Shown: positions 35,059 through 45,155 of the stretch, in pieces | How positions within the stretch are numbered: position 1 is the first letter of the stretch | How the letters are laid out: the number at the start of each line of letters is the position of its first letter | Assembly: GCA_019359495.1 (NCBI GenBank) | Contig: JAHHHF010000107.1 | Location: 1 to 61,731, forward strand | Direction of reading: 5' to 3' | DNA from: Goleter apudmare HA4340-LM2 | GTDB taxonomy: Bacteria; Cyanobacteriota; Cyanobacteriia; Cyanobacteriales; Nostocaceae | DNA: 61,731 bases | Notes under the pieces: generated by a model | Databases searched by the model: none | Told to the model about the DNA's origin: nothing | What the model saw: only the letters and a program-made list of their open reading frames with translations | Made by a program: the position numbers and the translations under genes

Positions 35059-35823
35059 TTATTTTTTACAAACAAAATACATTATTTCTTGAGTTGGCTC
35101 ATTCTTTAAAGTTTCGGGAGATATATGCATCTTTCCTTGGCTAATTTGGTAATCTGAACCAATGGCAACTATTTCAAATCCCGCTTGTTTCAATAGCTGG
35201 TGAGCCTCTTCTGTTTTATACCAATACAGATAAGGAGCATGATCAAGTAGTGCAAAAAAGTTAGGCTTGCCACCATGCTTCAAATATGGCAACTCCTGAA
35301 TTGAGCGTTTTCGTTTTCTTCTCAATACACCTCTGACTACAGTTAAATATGCTAAATACATTATGTACATTGGTTTTCTAGATCTAGCTTCAAAACTTAG
35401 GAAGGAAAATAGTGCAATTCCACCATTTTGGAGAATACGATAAGCTTCTTTTACCGCTTTTAATCTTTCCTCTTCTTTCTCTATCGAGCAAATTATTTGC
35501 TGTAGGTATAGTATCTGCTTAAAACTACAATCTTCGTAACTTAAAGCAATAGCATTTTCTACTTCAAAGCAAATACTACTATTAGGATCTTTTTGTCTCG
35601 CCTGCTCAATAAATTTTGGCAAGAAATCATAACCTTGTAGAAATGTGAAACCCAACTTTTTCATTGATAATAAAATTCTTCCACCACCAGTGCCTGCTTC
35701 AATTGTTTTTTTGTCTTTGCTTAAATACTTTTCTATCAGATACTTTTCTTCTGCTAATAGTCCTTCTCCGTGTGCCCAAGTATCAAATTCATTTGACGAA
35801 AATATTTCTTGACTACTGGTCAT
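35059..35823 (-). CDS. Class I SAM-dependent methyltransferase
   Basis: A 254-residue methyltransferase with a Rossmann core. Motif I reads TIEAGTGGGRILLSM (about residues 40-54), then LQGYDFLPKFIEQA with the acidic residue, and QILYLQQIICSIEKEEERLKAVKEAYRIL typical of methyltransf_11/25 proteins. The C-terminal part (residues 160-254) is basic. The start is the ATG at 35821-35823. Lying in the exopolysaccharide cluster, it may O-methylate a sugar or the growing chain. No substrate motif is readable. Confidence 0.85.
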   Translation of the reverse strand: MTSSQEIFSSNEFDTWAHGEGLLAEEKYLIEKYLSKDKKTIEAGTGGGRILLSMKKLGFTFLQGYDFLPKFIEQARQKDPNSSICFEVENAIALSYEDCSFKQILYLQQIICSIEKEEERLKAVKEAYRILQNGGIALFSFLSFEARSRKPMYIMYLAYLTVVRGVLRRKRKRSIQELPYLKHGGKPNFFALLDHAPYLYWYKTEEAHQLLKQAGFEIVAIGSDYQISQGKMHISPETLKNEPTQEIMYFVCKK

Positions 35824-35861
35824 ATATTGCCCTCTTGAATTATCTAAGATTGTCTATATAC

Positions 35862-36935
35862 TTAGAATCCCGAAAAACGATAAGCTGGAAAAAACCCTGA
35901 ATTGAGCAGTGTCGTAGAATCCGTCTGCAAAGCCCTTGCCTGCAAATCAACTAAATAGTGATATTTCTCTACATTTACAATTAATCGAAGTGTTAGGAAA
36001 GTGTTCCTTCGTTTAGAAAAGCCTGCCTTAAATTTGTAGAGACTATCTTCTCGAGAACCTCCAACACCACCCCCCAAGTGAAAATCCAAATTACCGCGTT
36101 CTTTTGCCCAAAGCCTAACATAATCAAGCATGAGTACATTTGGAGCAAGTTTTAAAAAATTAGTGCTCGTACCACTCAAGTGATATTGGACGATTCCGCA
36201 GCATTCTGTAAACAAACCTGCACAGGCAACTTCTTCATTCAACTCTACCAAACATAAATGGATTTTATCTCCTAGAGAATCAGCTAGTTTTTCAAAAAAA
36301 TCTTCACCAAAATAATATAACCGTTTTGCTCCAACCCGATCCATTGCTTCTTCGTAAACCTTGTTAAATACCTTGATAAATTGACGAGGGGGAACCATTC
36401 TAGTTTGAAAACCAAATCGCTTAGCTCGGTTGATTTTATTACGCTGGTCTGGTCTAGTTTGTTGCCAAAGCTCACTTTCACTCAAGGTCAAGTCAATAGA
36501 AACAGTTTCCCCGTTTATTTTTACAGAATCACTATATTTATCTACACTATTGTTTAGAAGAGGGTGAAGTCGTATAAAGGCTGAACAAACTTGCCGTTCA
36601 TGCAGTATTTGGGTTAGTTGATTTATTACGGATCTCAAAAATTCTGGTGTGTTAGCTGCTGCATCACTTAGTAAAAAACCAGGATAACCATAAGGCGATA
36701 TGACATCAAGAATTTTTTGCTTTGTTTCACTGTTAACTAAAATTTCACCCTGGCGCAACAAATACGGTAGAAAAAATATTTTTTCACCAGCAGCTATCAA
36801 AATAGCTTCTGCCGTTGCATTAATTCTTTGAGCTTCTAAATAAAAGTATTGAGGTAAATGATAAACATCATGATGGACTACTTCAAGGGTATTCGTCCAA
36901 AGCGGATTTGATATATCAAGTATTTGTACGTCCAT
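35862..36935 (-). CDS. FemAB/GNAT-fold acyl- or aminoacyltransferase-like protein
   Basis: A 357-residue protein with the tandem GNAT-like layout of the FemAB/lipid II aminoacyltransferase group. Characteristic pieces are SLTLSESELWQQTRPDQRNK-like (about residues 155-170), KINRAKRFGF, FFEKLADSLGDKIHLCLVE, VACAGLFTECCGIVQYHLSGTS and FHLGGGVGGSREDSLYKFKAGF. In many polysaccharide loci such proteins accompany asparagine-synthase-like amidotransferases, as here. It could attach an amino acid or acyl group to an amino sugar; this is inference. ATG at 36933-36935. Confidence 0.8.
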   Translation of the reverse strand: MDVQILDISNPLWTNTLEVVHHDVYHLPQYFYLEAQRINATAEAILIAAGEKIFFLPYLLRQGEILVNSETKQKILDVISPYGYPGFLLSDAAANTPEFLRSVINQLTQILHERQVCSAFIRLHPLLNNSVDKYSDSVKINGETVSIDLTLSESELWQQTRPDQRNKINRAKRFGFQTRMVPPRQFIKVFNKVYEEAMDRVGAKRLYYFGEDFFEKLADSLGDKIHLCLVELNEEVACAGLFTECCGIVQYHLSGTSTNFLKLAPNVLMLDYVRLWAKERGNLDFHLGGGVGGSREDSLYKFKAGFSKRRNTFLTLRLIVNVEKYHYLVDLQARALQTDSTTLLNSGFFPAYRFSGF

Positions 36936-37074
36936 TTTTTCGATTTAATAAACAAGCGATAATATTAGATTTAAATCTTGAACTTGTGAGGGTAAACCAC
37001 CCTTATTTGGCAGACCGCTCTTGGTGCGGTTTCTGCCATGTATCAGCTAGGTTAAAGCCTTGAATTCAAGACGA

Positions 37075-37728
37075 TTAATTTTCCCGCAACTGACCTTTGA
37101 ATTCTTCTGATGTTGCGTAACCTTCTTGATTGATTCCGTCTTGCTGTACAACTTTCAACACTGTCATCAATAGAATCTTGAAATCAAGCCATACACTCCA
37201 ATTATCTACGTACCACACATCAAGATTAAACTTGTCTTCCCAGCTAATCGCGTTACGACCCTTGACTTGCGCTAGACCTGTAATACCTGGCAAAACATCG
37301 TGACGACGTGCCTGTTCAGGAGTATAACGGTCAAGATATTTAACTAATAATGGACGTGGCCCTACAAAACTCATGTCTCCTTTGAGGACATTCCAAAGTT
37401 GAGGAAGCTCATCAATACTGGTTTTACGCAAGAATTGACCTAATTTAGTGAGGCGTTTTTCATCGCTGAGTATATTACCTTGATCATCACTCTCATTAGT
37501 CATCGTGCGGAATTTGTAGAAGTTGAAAATATGACCATTTTTACCGGGACGAGGTTGGGTAAATAAAATTGGTCTACCCATATCTATGTAGATAGGGATC
37601 GCTATTATCAACATCACAGGTAGGCATAAAAGTAAGATGATCGCTGCCACAAATCTATCTAATATAGACTTGATAAATAGGCTGTATTGTTTTGTAAAAA
37701 TAGCACCTGAAAAATTTTCGACAATCAT
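37075..37728 (-). CDS. Initiating sugar-1-phosphate transferase (PglC/WcaJ-type)
   Basis: A 217-residue monotopic phosphoglycosyl transferase that moves a sugar phosphate onto undecaprenyl phosphate to begin each repeat unit. The single membrane-embedded helix is FVAAIILLLCLPVMLIIAI. The catalytic part reads RPGKNGHIFNFYKFRTM and SIDELPQLWNVLKGDMSFVGPRP, containing the Asp-Glu dyad. There is no multi-helix N-terminus as in WcaJ, so it is the short PglC-like form. ATG at 37726-37728. Confidence 0.92.
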   Translation of the reverse strand: MIVENFSGAIFTKQYSLFIKSILDRFVAAIILLLCLPVMLIIAIPIYIDMGRPILFTQPRPGKNGHIFNFYKFRTMTNESDDQGNILSDEKRLTKLGQFLRKTSIDELPQLWNVLKGDMSFVGPRPLLVKYLDRYTPEQARRHDVLPGITGLAQVKGRNAISWEDKFNLDVWYVDNWSVWLDFKILLMTVLKVVQQDGINQEGYATSEEFKGQLREN

Positions 37729-37761
37729 AACTAATTCCTTCGATTTCAGTAACTCAAAAGC

Positions 37762-37878
37762 TTAAATATTGGATGAGGAGTGAGGCAAATCCCTAAATAA
37801 TTCGTGGTAATTACGCAGACAAGACCTCGATTCCTGTTTAGAATTTGTCCAGGAAATGGTGTTAACATTCATAGCCAT
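37762..37878 (-). CDS. Possible 38-residue small protein
   Basis: ATG at 37876-37878 with CAGGAG five to ten bases upstream, and TAA at 37762-37764. The short product MAMNVNTISWTNSK... ends RDLPHSSSNI and is not recognised. It sits between the glycosyltransferase and the sugar transferase on the same strand, and the ribosome site is as good as any in the cluster. No homology claim can be made. Confidence 0.3.
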   Translation of the reverse strand: MAMNVNTISWTNSKQESRSCLRNYHELFRDLPHSSSNI

Positions 37879-37958
37879 ATACTCCTGATACTGAAAAGTT
37901 ACTAAACAATGAATTTATTCATCAATTTCAAGTTTAAATAGTGGATAGTGAGAAACAT

Positions 37959-39122
37959 TTAAGGTAAAGCAACTTCTGACAATTTGTAGTGTTTAGCAAG
38001 TCTTTTAAAAACAAACTCTTCATTATAGTTGGCTTCCACTATCTCACGGCTATTTTTGCCATAGGCTACTCTTAATCCAGCATTAGACAGCAATTTTCTT
38101 AAGGCGCTAGCCAGTTCATCGCTATTCTTGGGAGGTACAATCAAACCATTTTTCCCATCCACTACAGCTTCCCTACATCCACGAATATCTGTAGTGACAA
38201 TGGGTAAACTCATAGACATAGCTTCCAATATCGAACGAGGCAATCCTTCGTGAGTGAATGTAGGTAAAGTAAAGATGTCTAGAAGACCTAAAATTTCTGG
38301 AATATCTGACCTATTTCCTGTCAGTGTAACATTTTTATCTAGCCCAAAATTATGAATTTTTTCCATAATTTCTACTTGAAAAGGTTCCGGATCTGTGGCA
38401 AGTTCAGCACCAATGATGAGAACATGTAAATTAGGGAAATCAGGTAATAATTTTGCTGTTGCTTCAATTAAATATCCACTTCCTTTTTTATAAGTTAAAC
38501 GCCCTATCGTACCAATGATTAAGTCAGCACTATCAGGTATACCTATAGACTTGCGTAATTGAGTTTGATGTTCGGAATTCAGGCGTTGTTTATGGAAGCG
38601 TTCAATATCGACTCCATTGCCTAAATAAGCTATTTTTTCTGGAGGACATAAACCTAGTTTTTTTGCTGTAGTAATATCTTCATAATTTTGGGTCAAGATC
38701 AGATCAGTGACCAAAGCAGCATATTTTTCTATATTAGAGTAGAAAAAATATTCCTTGGGTGATGATAAATCGTGGAAAGGAAACCCATGAGCAGTATATA
38801 TAATCTGCTTTACACCTGTTATTTTGGCAGCAATACGTCCTAAGACGCTGGCAATAGGTGTATGAACATGAACAATATCATATTGCTGCTTTTTTATCAA
38901 TTTAGTCAGTTGATAAATACTTCTAAGGTTAGAAAATAAAGAGATTCTACGGTCAATTTGAATAGGATGAACAATATATCCCTGTTTTCGCAAAGCTTCT
39001 ACTTCAGAACCAGGTGAACAAGCAATTTCCACTTCTAGTTTCTGGGATAAAAAGTAGTCTATTTGAGGTTTTAAAAGGATATTAGCAGTGCCACCAATTG
39101 CACAAATATGTAAAATTTTCAT
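37959..39122 (-). CDS. Glycosyltransferase, GT4 family
   Basis: A 387-residue retaining glycosyltransferase with the GT-B fold. The N-terminal half opens MKILHICAIGGTANILLKPQ and holds DIVHVHTPIASVLGRIAAKI. The nucleotide-sugar half has IGTIGRLTYKKGSGYLIEA and the donor-binding EGLPRSILEAMSMSLPIV (the E-x7-E motif, about residues 295-305). Starts at the ATG 39120-39122. It probably adds one of the first sugars after the PglC-type step; linkage unknown. Confidence 0.92.
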   Translation of the reverse strand: MKILHICAIGGTANILLKPQIDYFLSQKLEVEIACSPGSEVEALRKQGYIVHPIQIDRRISLFSNLRSIYQLTKLIKKQQYDIVHVHTPIASVLGRIAAKITGVKQIIYTAHGFPFHDLSSPKEYFFYSNIEKYAALVTDLILTQNYEDITTAKKLGLCPPEKIAYLGNGVDIERFHKQRLNSEHQTQLRKSIGIPDSADLIIGTIGRLTYKKGSGYLIEATAKLLPDFPNLHVLIIGAELATDPEPFQVEIMEKIHNFGLDKNVTLTGNRSDIPEILGLLDIFTLPTFTHEGLPRSILEAMSMSLPIVTTDIRGCREAVVDGKNGLIVPPKNSDELASALRKLLSNAGLRVAYGKNSREIVEANYNEEFVFKRLAKHYKLSEVALP

Positions 39123-39172
39123 ACTTTTATTTGTAGTGCTTATTTATATATATAGAGAGCCTGTAGAGGTTT

Positions 39173-40183
39173 TTAAACTTTGTAATATAACCGATACCAT
39201 TTAACAAATCGCTCAATACCCACCTCGATCGAAGTATTTGGTTTGAAACCAACATCTTGAACTAAGGCATCAACATCGGCATAAGTTACAGGTACATCAC
39301 CAAGCTGCATTGGTAGCAGATTTTTCTTTGCTTTCATACCCAAGCAATTTTCCAGTGATTCGATTAAGTTCATTAATTCAACGGGCTGATTGTTACCGAG
39401 ATTGTAATTTTTGTAGGGTGCATAACTTGTAGCAGGGTCAGGTGAATTTCCCGACCAGTTGGGATTAGGTTCGGCAACTTTATCAACTACGCGAATTACA
39501 CCTTCAACAACGTCATCAATGTAAGTAAAATCACGTTGCATTTTGCCATAGTTAAAAACATCAATCGGTTGACCTGCCAAAATTGCTTTGGTGAAGATAA
39601 ACAATGCCATATCTGGACGACCCCAGGGACCGTAAACTGTAAAGAAGCGCAAACCTGATGTTGGTAAGCCATATAAATTACTGTAGGTATGTGCCATGAG
39701 TTCGTTTGCTTTTTTGCTGGCAGCATACAAACTCATAGGATGGTCTACATTATCGTGAACTGAAAAAGGGATTTTCGTATTCGCACCGTAAACTGAGCTT
39801 GAAGAAGCAAATACTAAATGCTGTACCTTTGTATGGCGACAGCCTTCTAAAATATTTACAAATCCAACTAAGTTACTATCGACATAGGCATGAGGATTTT
39901 TTAAAGAATAGCGTACTCCTGCTTGTGCGGCTAAATTGACGACTTTATCAAAACTCAATTGAGCGAATAGTTTAGCGATGCCTTCACGGTCTGCTAAATC
40001 CAAAAGATGAAAACTAAAGTTTGGTTTTACCAAAAGTTGCTCTAGCCTATCTTTTTTTAATTTGACATCATAGTAATCATTGAGATTATCTAAACCAACG
40101 ACCTCATCACCTCGTTCCAGTAGGCGTTGACTGAGATGAAAACCAATAAAACCAGCAGCACCTGTGACTAATATTTTCGCCAT
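39173..40183 (-). CDS. NAD-dependent epimerase, UDP-glucuronate 4-epimerase-like
   Basis: A 336-residue extended SDR. The cofactor loop [20 protein letters not shown] is at the start, followed by [18 protein letters not shown], a pattern typical of UDP-glucuronate epimerases. The catalytic pair is Ser in FASSSSVYG and Tyr-x3-Lys in [40 protein letters not shown] is a family hallmark. It probably converts UDP-glucuronate to UDP-galacturonate as a precursor for the polymer. ATG at 40181-40183. Confidence 0.9.
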   Translation of the reverse strand: MAKILVTGAAGFIGFHLSQRLLERGDEVVGLDNLNDYYDVKLKKDRLEQLLVKPNFSFHLLDLADREGIAKLFAQLSFDKVVNLAAQAGVRYSLKNPHAYVDSNLVGFVNILEGCRHTKVQHLVFASSSSVYGANTKIPFSVHDNVDHPMSLYAASKKANELMAHTYSNLYGLPTSGLRFFTVYGPWGRPDMALFIFTKAILAGQPIDVFNYGKMQRDFTYIDDVVEGVIRVVDKVAEPNPNWSGNSPDPATSYAPYKNYNLGNNQPVELMNLIESLENCLGMKAKKNLLPMQLGDVPVTYADVDALVQDVGFKPNTSIEVGIERFVKWYRLYYKV

Positions 40184-40228
40184 TATTTCACCGCTTATAA
40201 ACTCGAGTAAATATTATTCAAGATACAT

Positions 40229-41878
40229 TCACCCTGATTTTGAGGAAAGTCTTTCTATCTGTTCACCTAATTGCCGTCTGGCTGATTCTAGAACAGTTGG
40301 ATCTTGTGTCCAGTTCTTCCAATCATGTCCCACATTTTGACTAACTGTTAATGCCCAACTCTTTAGACCGAGGCGTTTAAGTATGTCGATATATTCGTAA
40401 TCTTCTACCCCTTCTCTTACCCACTTGAGTCTCATAGAAGGGACAACTCCTTCAATTCCTACCTGTTTGCCAGGATAAACTAGCATTCCCTCACCAGGGT
40501 AATAATAGCCGTCCTTGTCAGAATAAGTTTGAACATCGTTCCACGGGTCTTTTGTCCACAAGTCAACTCGCCAGTACAAAACTCCTGTTAACCCAAGACT
40601 TTGATTAATAAAGCCGTGGGGAATTCTGTAATTTATTGGTTGAAAGTCTATTTGCCATTTAGGAGAGTAACCATCTTGTACCAAAGCGTTGTAAAACCAA
40701 ACTTTATCTCCTTTCTGTAAAACCTCAGATATTCGCCCTGGTGCTGCATTGTACATTTTCGGTAAGACTATCCAGATGTCTACAGCTGAACGTCCAGTAC
40801 CAGAACCATCATCGTAAAGAGCAGGTTTTGGGGCCATTGCTATAGCAGTTGAAATTCCTGCTTTGTGAAAATTTCGTGCCCACTGCTTCACTGGTTCAAT
40901 CAGATTTGAACACTTATCAATCTCATCAGCATACCTAGCGTACAAAAAGAGATCAGATTGATGTCTGCTGGCTGCTTTGCGAATCTCATCTACAGAAGGA
41001 GGTAGCTTCATTGAACAATTATTGATATCAGCCCCACTCCAAAAGGGAAGACGAAGGGAGTTGAGTCCCCACTGTTCAATCAGTTCCCGTTCATCTACTG
41101 GATTGTAATTCGCGTTAGGTATTATCTTATGTTTGAGAAGTTCTACCATGTCGTTTTTATCTTCATGTTCATAGAACTCAAACTCTGAATTGAGTGATGG
41201 TTTTATAGGCAACTCGAAGTCCCAAACATTTAAGAGGATTTTACCTGTGCTAACTCCTTGGTTACTAGTAACTGTGAACGTACCTTGGTATTGCCCAGAT
41301 TTAGTATCACGGGGCACAAATACGTCTACCCAAATAGGTTGGTTATTTCCATTGTTGAGGTTGAACGGAACCGCGTCTAACTCAGCACCTGTAAGATTTA
41401 CTTGGGTTTCAGGATTAACAAACGGAATCAATCCATCGGCATACCATCCCGGCCCCAGGGGTGGATTAGTACTGCCTCTCCGTTTAGGACTGGAATTACT
41501 AACGTAAACGTAATGTTCGCGGTAGAGTGTAATATTCGTCTTTGGAATTACTTGATTATTTTGATTAGACAAGTCAGAGAGAGAAATATTCACATTTGTC
41601 AGACCACTATTTGGTGCGCGGATGCCAATCTGAAAAGGTTCGTATTCTCCACGAGCTGCATAAAGCTGAATTTCAGTTATGCTTCCTGGTTGATCTGTTT
41701 TCCCTATTCTTTCCAGAGATGAACTCACCCATATAATGGGAACTTCTGTTAAGGAGTTATTTACTAATATCCCTACGCTTCTTGAACAAGCAAATAAAAT
41801 CAATACAGTCCCCAGAAAGGATATGATAATCTTCAACTTGTGAATAAGTTTTTTCTTATGCTGATAAATCAAAGACAT
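40229..41878 (-). CDS. DUF4091 (GH123-like) lipoprotein
   Basis: A 549-residue protein whose C-terminal region MRLKWVREGVEDYEYIDILKRLG is typical of DUF4091, a family related to glycoside hydrolase 123. The N-terminal hydrophobic stretch KLKIIISFLGTVLILFACS ends in a plausible lipobox Cys (about residue 30). Between lie a beta-sandwich (about residues 60-215) and a TIM-barrel-like domain. The start is chosen at the ATG 41876-41878 because GGAGA lies 8 bp upstream. In a polysaccharide cluster it may trim or process the polymer in the periplasm; activity is not established. Confidence 0.8.
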   Translation of the reverse strand: MSLIYQHKKKLIHKLKIIISFLGTVLILFACSRSVGILVNNSLTEVPIIWVSSSLERIGKTDQPGSITEIQLYAARGEYEPFQIGIRAPNSGLTNVNISLSDLSNQNNQVIPKTNITLYREHYVYVSNSSPKRRGSTNPPLGPGWYADGLIPFVNPETQVNLTGAELDAVPFNLNNGNNQPIWVDVFVPRDTKSGQYQGTFTVTSNQGVSTGKILLNVWDFELPIKPSLNSEFEFYEHEDKNDMVELLKHKIIPNANYNPVDERELIEQWGLNSLRLPFWSGADINNCSMKLPPSVDEIRKAASRHQSDLFLYARYADEIDKCSNLIEPVKQWARNFHKAGISTAIAMAPKPALYDDGSGTGRSAVDIWIVLPKMYNAAPGRISEVLQKGDKVWFYNALVQDGYSPKWQIDFQPINYRIPHGFINQSLGLTGVLYWRVDLWTKDPWNDVQTYSDKDGYYYPGEGMLVYPGKQVGIEGVVPSMRLKWVREGVEDYEYIDILKRLGLKSWALTVSQNVGHDWKNWTQDPTVLESARRQLGEQIERLSSKSG

Positions 41879-41949
41879 TTCAAGTTCTCCTGATCCAAAT
41901 ATCTTTGTTCTTAGCCACAATTAAAAAGATGCTAAATATATTCACCAAC

Positions 41950-43902
41950 TTAATGGTTTACTTCTAACCATGCCTGGAACATCAATATGTCCCAGAGATA
42001 GTACTGCCAATTGCGATCGCCACTTTGGTGTTCATCCCACTTTTGCCGAATTGATTGAGGATTCAAATATCCTTCTCTTCGCAATCGAGACTCATCAAGC
42101 AAATCTTCTGCCCATTCCCGTAAAGGTTCACGTAACCAGCTATCAATTGGAATCCCGAAGCCCATTTTGGGACGCTCGATTAATTCTTTGGGTACATAAT
42201 TGTATAAAACTTGTCGTAACAACCACTTACCTTGATTACCCCGTATTTTCATTGATAAAGGGATTTGCCAAGCAAATTCCACAACACGGTGGTCTAGAAA
42301 AGGTATGCGACTTTCGAGACTCACACCCATACTGGCACGATCTACTTTTACCAAGATGTCATCTGGTAAGTAGCTCATTAAATCCAAGTACATCATGCGT
42401 TCTGTGAAATCTGGTAAACTTGCCCATAAATTGCGATCGCTCAAAACTGTGCTGAGTTCGGAACTACCAGTCACAACTTCCTCTGGTTTTTGCCAATGGG
42501 ATACCAACCCGGCATACATAACATCGGGGTTGGGAACTGCTAAGATGCTGGCTAACTTATGTAATTTATCGCCGGAAGCTGCTAGTTTGAGTTTTGCTGG
42601 TAACATGGCATCTATAGCCGCAAAACCTCGATCCCAAGTCTGAGGGGAAAGACTTGTTAAAGCTTTTGCGGTGGAATGGCGAACTGCTTTCGGTATCCAG
42701 CCTATTATCTGCCAAATATTGCGTCCCCAAAAGTAGCGATTATATCCAGCAAATAATTCATCACCTGCATCACCAGAAAGACTGACAGTGACATGATTTC
42801 TGGCAAGTTGAGATACTAAAAATGTGGGAATTTGGGAAGCATCAGAAAACGGCTCGTCATATAAACTTGGGAGTTTGGGTATAACTGTTAGGGCTTGATT
42901 TGAGGTTACATAAAGTTCTGTATGGTCTGTACCCAAGTACTGTGCCACAGCTTTAGCGTATTCAGCTTCGTTGTAAGATTTCTCGTGAAAGCCGATGCTA
43001 AAAGTTTTCACGGGTTGCTGACTTTGAGCTTGCATCAAAGCCACCACTGTAGAAGAATCTATCCCTCCCGACAGAAAAGCACCCAATGGAACATCAGCCA
43101 CCATTCGCATGGCGATCGCATCTTTGAGTAATGTATCAAGTTCTGCAATAGCTTGAGTTTCTGAACCGTTAAAAGGATGGGAAACACCAGATTCAGCTGC
43201 TTCTCGAACCGACCAATAAGGCGCGGCTTCTGGATGCAGATTGCTTGCGCCATTAAAACTCAATAGTGTAGCTGGTGGTAATTTGTAAATACCTTTATAG
43301 ATCGAATAGGGTGCGGGAATATAGGAAAAACGTAGGAATAAAGCCAAAGCATCGCGGTTGATTTCTGGCTGAAAATCAGGATGGGCTTTGAAGGCTTTTA
43401 ATTCCGAGGCAAATATCAAAGTATGACCACACCAACCATAATAAAGTGGCTTTTCTCCCAAGCGATCGCGTCCTAAATGTAAAACCCTCTCTTGACGATC
43501 CCACAACGCAAACGCAAACATCCCATTAAAACGCTTGGTAGCTTCTACCACACCCCATTCACAGAAGCTAGCCAACATCACCTCCGTGTCGGAATGACCG
43601 CGAAAGCTATATCCAAGGCTTTGTAACTGCTTTCTTAATTCCGGAAAATTATAGATTTCACCATTGAAAACAATTACATACCGACCATTAGCAGATATCA
43701 TCGGTTGATGTCCTTCTGGTGAAAGATCTACTATAGATAATCGTCGGTGTCCTAGAGCAATTCCGACTTCTCCATCAATCCAACTTCCATCATCATCTGG
43801 ACCACGATGAATTAATGACTTTGACATCTGCTGCACAATTATCGGCAGATAATTTGCGCTAATTTGTCTATATATATCCCAAAAACCAGTGATACCACAC
43901 AT
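41950..43902 (-). CDS. asnB: Glutamine-hydrolysing asparagine synthase-like amidotransferase
   Basis: A 650-residue class II amidotransferase. Cys2 in MCGITGFWD is the nucleophile; HRRLSIVDLSPEGHQPM, NGEIYNF and the following segment form the glutaminase. The synthetase half has the PP-loop SGGIDSSTV (about residue 275) and LSGDAGDELFAGYNRY. This type is common in exopolysaccharide and exosortase-linked loci, where it is thought to amidate a sugar or uronic acid rather than make free asparagine. That alternative fits the uronate epimerase next door and is inference. ATG at 43900-43902. Confidence 0.92.
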   Translation of the reverse strand: MCGITGFWDIYRQISANYLPIIVQQMSKSLIHRGPDDDGSWIDGEVGIALGHRRLSIVDLSPEGHQPMISANGRYVIVFNGEIYNFPELRKQLQSLGYSFRGHSDTEVMLASFCEWGVVEATKRFNGMFAFALWDRQERVLHLGRDRLGEKPLYYGWCGHTLIFASELKAFKAHPDFQPEINRDALALFLRFSYIPAPYSIYKGIYKLPPATLLSFNGASNLHPEAAPYWSVREAAESGVSHPFNGSETQAIAELDTLLKDAIAMRMVADVPLGAFLSGGIDSSTVVALMQAQSQQPVKTFSIGFHEKSYNEAEYAKAVAQYLGTDHTELYVTSNQALTVIPKLPSLYDEPFSDASQIPTFLVSQLARNHVTVSLSGDAGDELFAGYNRYFWGRNIWQIIGWIPKAVRHSTAKALTSLSPQTWDRGFAAIDAMLPAKLKLAASGDKLHKLASILAVPNPDVMYAGLVSHWQKPEEVVTGSSELSTVLSDRNLWASLPDFTERMMYLDLMSYLPDDILVKVDRASMGVSLESRIPFLDHRVVEFAWQIPLSMKIRGNQGKWLLRQVLYNYVPKELIERPKMGFGIPIDSWLREPLREWAEDLLDESRLRREGYLNPQSIRQKWDEHQSGDRNWQYYLWDILMFQAWLEVNH

Positions 43903-43920
43903 TATTATTAACCTATATTT

Positions 43921-45081
43921 TTATTTTTTATAATCTAATAAACTTTTGTACAAAGTTTCGTATTGAAGCACAACTGAATCTAGCGAAAATAAATTTATAA
44001 TTCTTTGTCTCGCTGCTTTTCCTAATATTTCTCTACCCTGATATCCTAAATCTATTAGCTCTTTAAAAGCATTAGCTAGTAAATGCGGATTTTTCGGAGG
44101 TACAACTTTTCCTGTATCACCAATAATCCAAGCAGAATCACCAACATCTGTAGCTACACAAGGTACACCACAAGACATAGCCTCTCCTAAGGCTAAAGGG
44201 AATGCTTCACCGTATGCGGATGAAAGAGAAAAAATATCTAATGCAGATGCAATGTAGGGAATATCTTGACGTTCTCCTAGTAAATGAACTTGGGAAACAA
44301 TTCCTAATTCTTGAATTAGATTTTGTAAAATTTGATTTTTTTCATCTACGTTACATCCTGCGAGTAGAAAGTGAACTTGGGAAAATTCTTGATGTAACAA
44401 CTTAGCAGCTTTGAGAAAATTAGCATGGTCTTTCATTGGGTTATAACGTGCAAATAGCCCAATTAAAATTGTTTCTTCTGGTAATCCTAATTCTGTTCTT
44501 AATTTTAATCTTGCTTCCTGAGATGGTTTAAAAACTGAAGTATCAGTCGCATTGGGAATCACACAACTATTGGTAGATGAATATCCAATTTGTTCGTGTT
44601 GGGTTCTACTATTTTTTGATACAAATATATTTTGAGATACAACATTAGAAACAGTTGCACCAACTCTAACAACTGCCTGCGTCAGCAATTTTTCGGAATT
44701 TAATGAACCAATAGAAAATTGAATACACCACAAAACAGGAACTTTTAGCCCTAAAAATAAACTTGCTAGGAAAGCTGCGAGGTTACCGTGATACATCCAT
44801 CCTTGAATTACATCGGGTTCTACGCGACGTATAGTCTGAATTAATCGTAATAATGTAGCAGGTGTTGGTGCTCCTTGCTTCATGCCGATTGAATGTACGG
44901 GAATACCTAAACTTTCAATGCGATCGCCGAATCTACCACGATCCATTAGCGAAATGACAATAGGACTAAAAAGCTCTCGATTAGTCCCACATAGAAGGTT
45001 ATAGAGCATCCTTTCAGCCCCACCAGTATTCAGCCCTGTAATTAAGTGACAGATCGAAATTTTGTCAGTTTTGTTATTCAT
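43921..45081 (-). CDS. Glycosyltransferase, GT4-like (paralogue 1)
   Basis: A 386-residue glycosyltransferase with the opening ISICHLITGLNTGGAERML, VQGWMYHGNLAAFL-type acceptor segment, and the donor motif GEAFPLALGEAMSCGVPCVATDVGDSAWII. The TTG at 45121-45123 gives a longer frame; I prefer the ATG at 45079-45081. It is closely similar in layout to the next upstream gene (DVGDSAWI(I/V)GDTG is shared), which suggests a tandem duplication. Both would transfer residues of one repeat unit. Confidence 0.9.
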   Translation of the reverse strand: MNNKTDKISICHLITGLNTGGAERMLYNLLCGTNRELFSPIVISLMDRGRFGDRIESLGIPVHSIGMKQGAPTPATLLRLIQTIRRVEPDVIQGWMYHGNLAAFLASLFLGLKVPVLWCIQFSIGSLNSEKLLTQAVVRVGATVSNVVSQNIFVSKNSRTQHEQIGYSSTNSCVIPNATDTSVFKPSQEARLKLRTELGLPEETILIGLFARYNPMKDHANFLKAAKLLHQEFSQVHFLLAGCNVDEKNQILQNLIQELGIVSQVHLLGERQDIPYIASALDIFSLSSAYGEAFPLALGEAMSCGVPCVATDVGDSAWIIGDTGKVVPPKNPHLLANAFKELIDLGYQGREILGKAARQRIINLFSLDSVVLQYETLYKSLLDYKK

Positions 45082-45155
45082 CAGTGCATTTATTACCAAA
45101 TTCAAAAATGGAAACAAAGCCAAATTAAAGGAGTGACGAAAGTTCTTTTTTGGTT

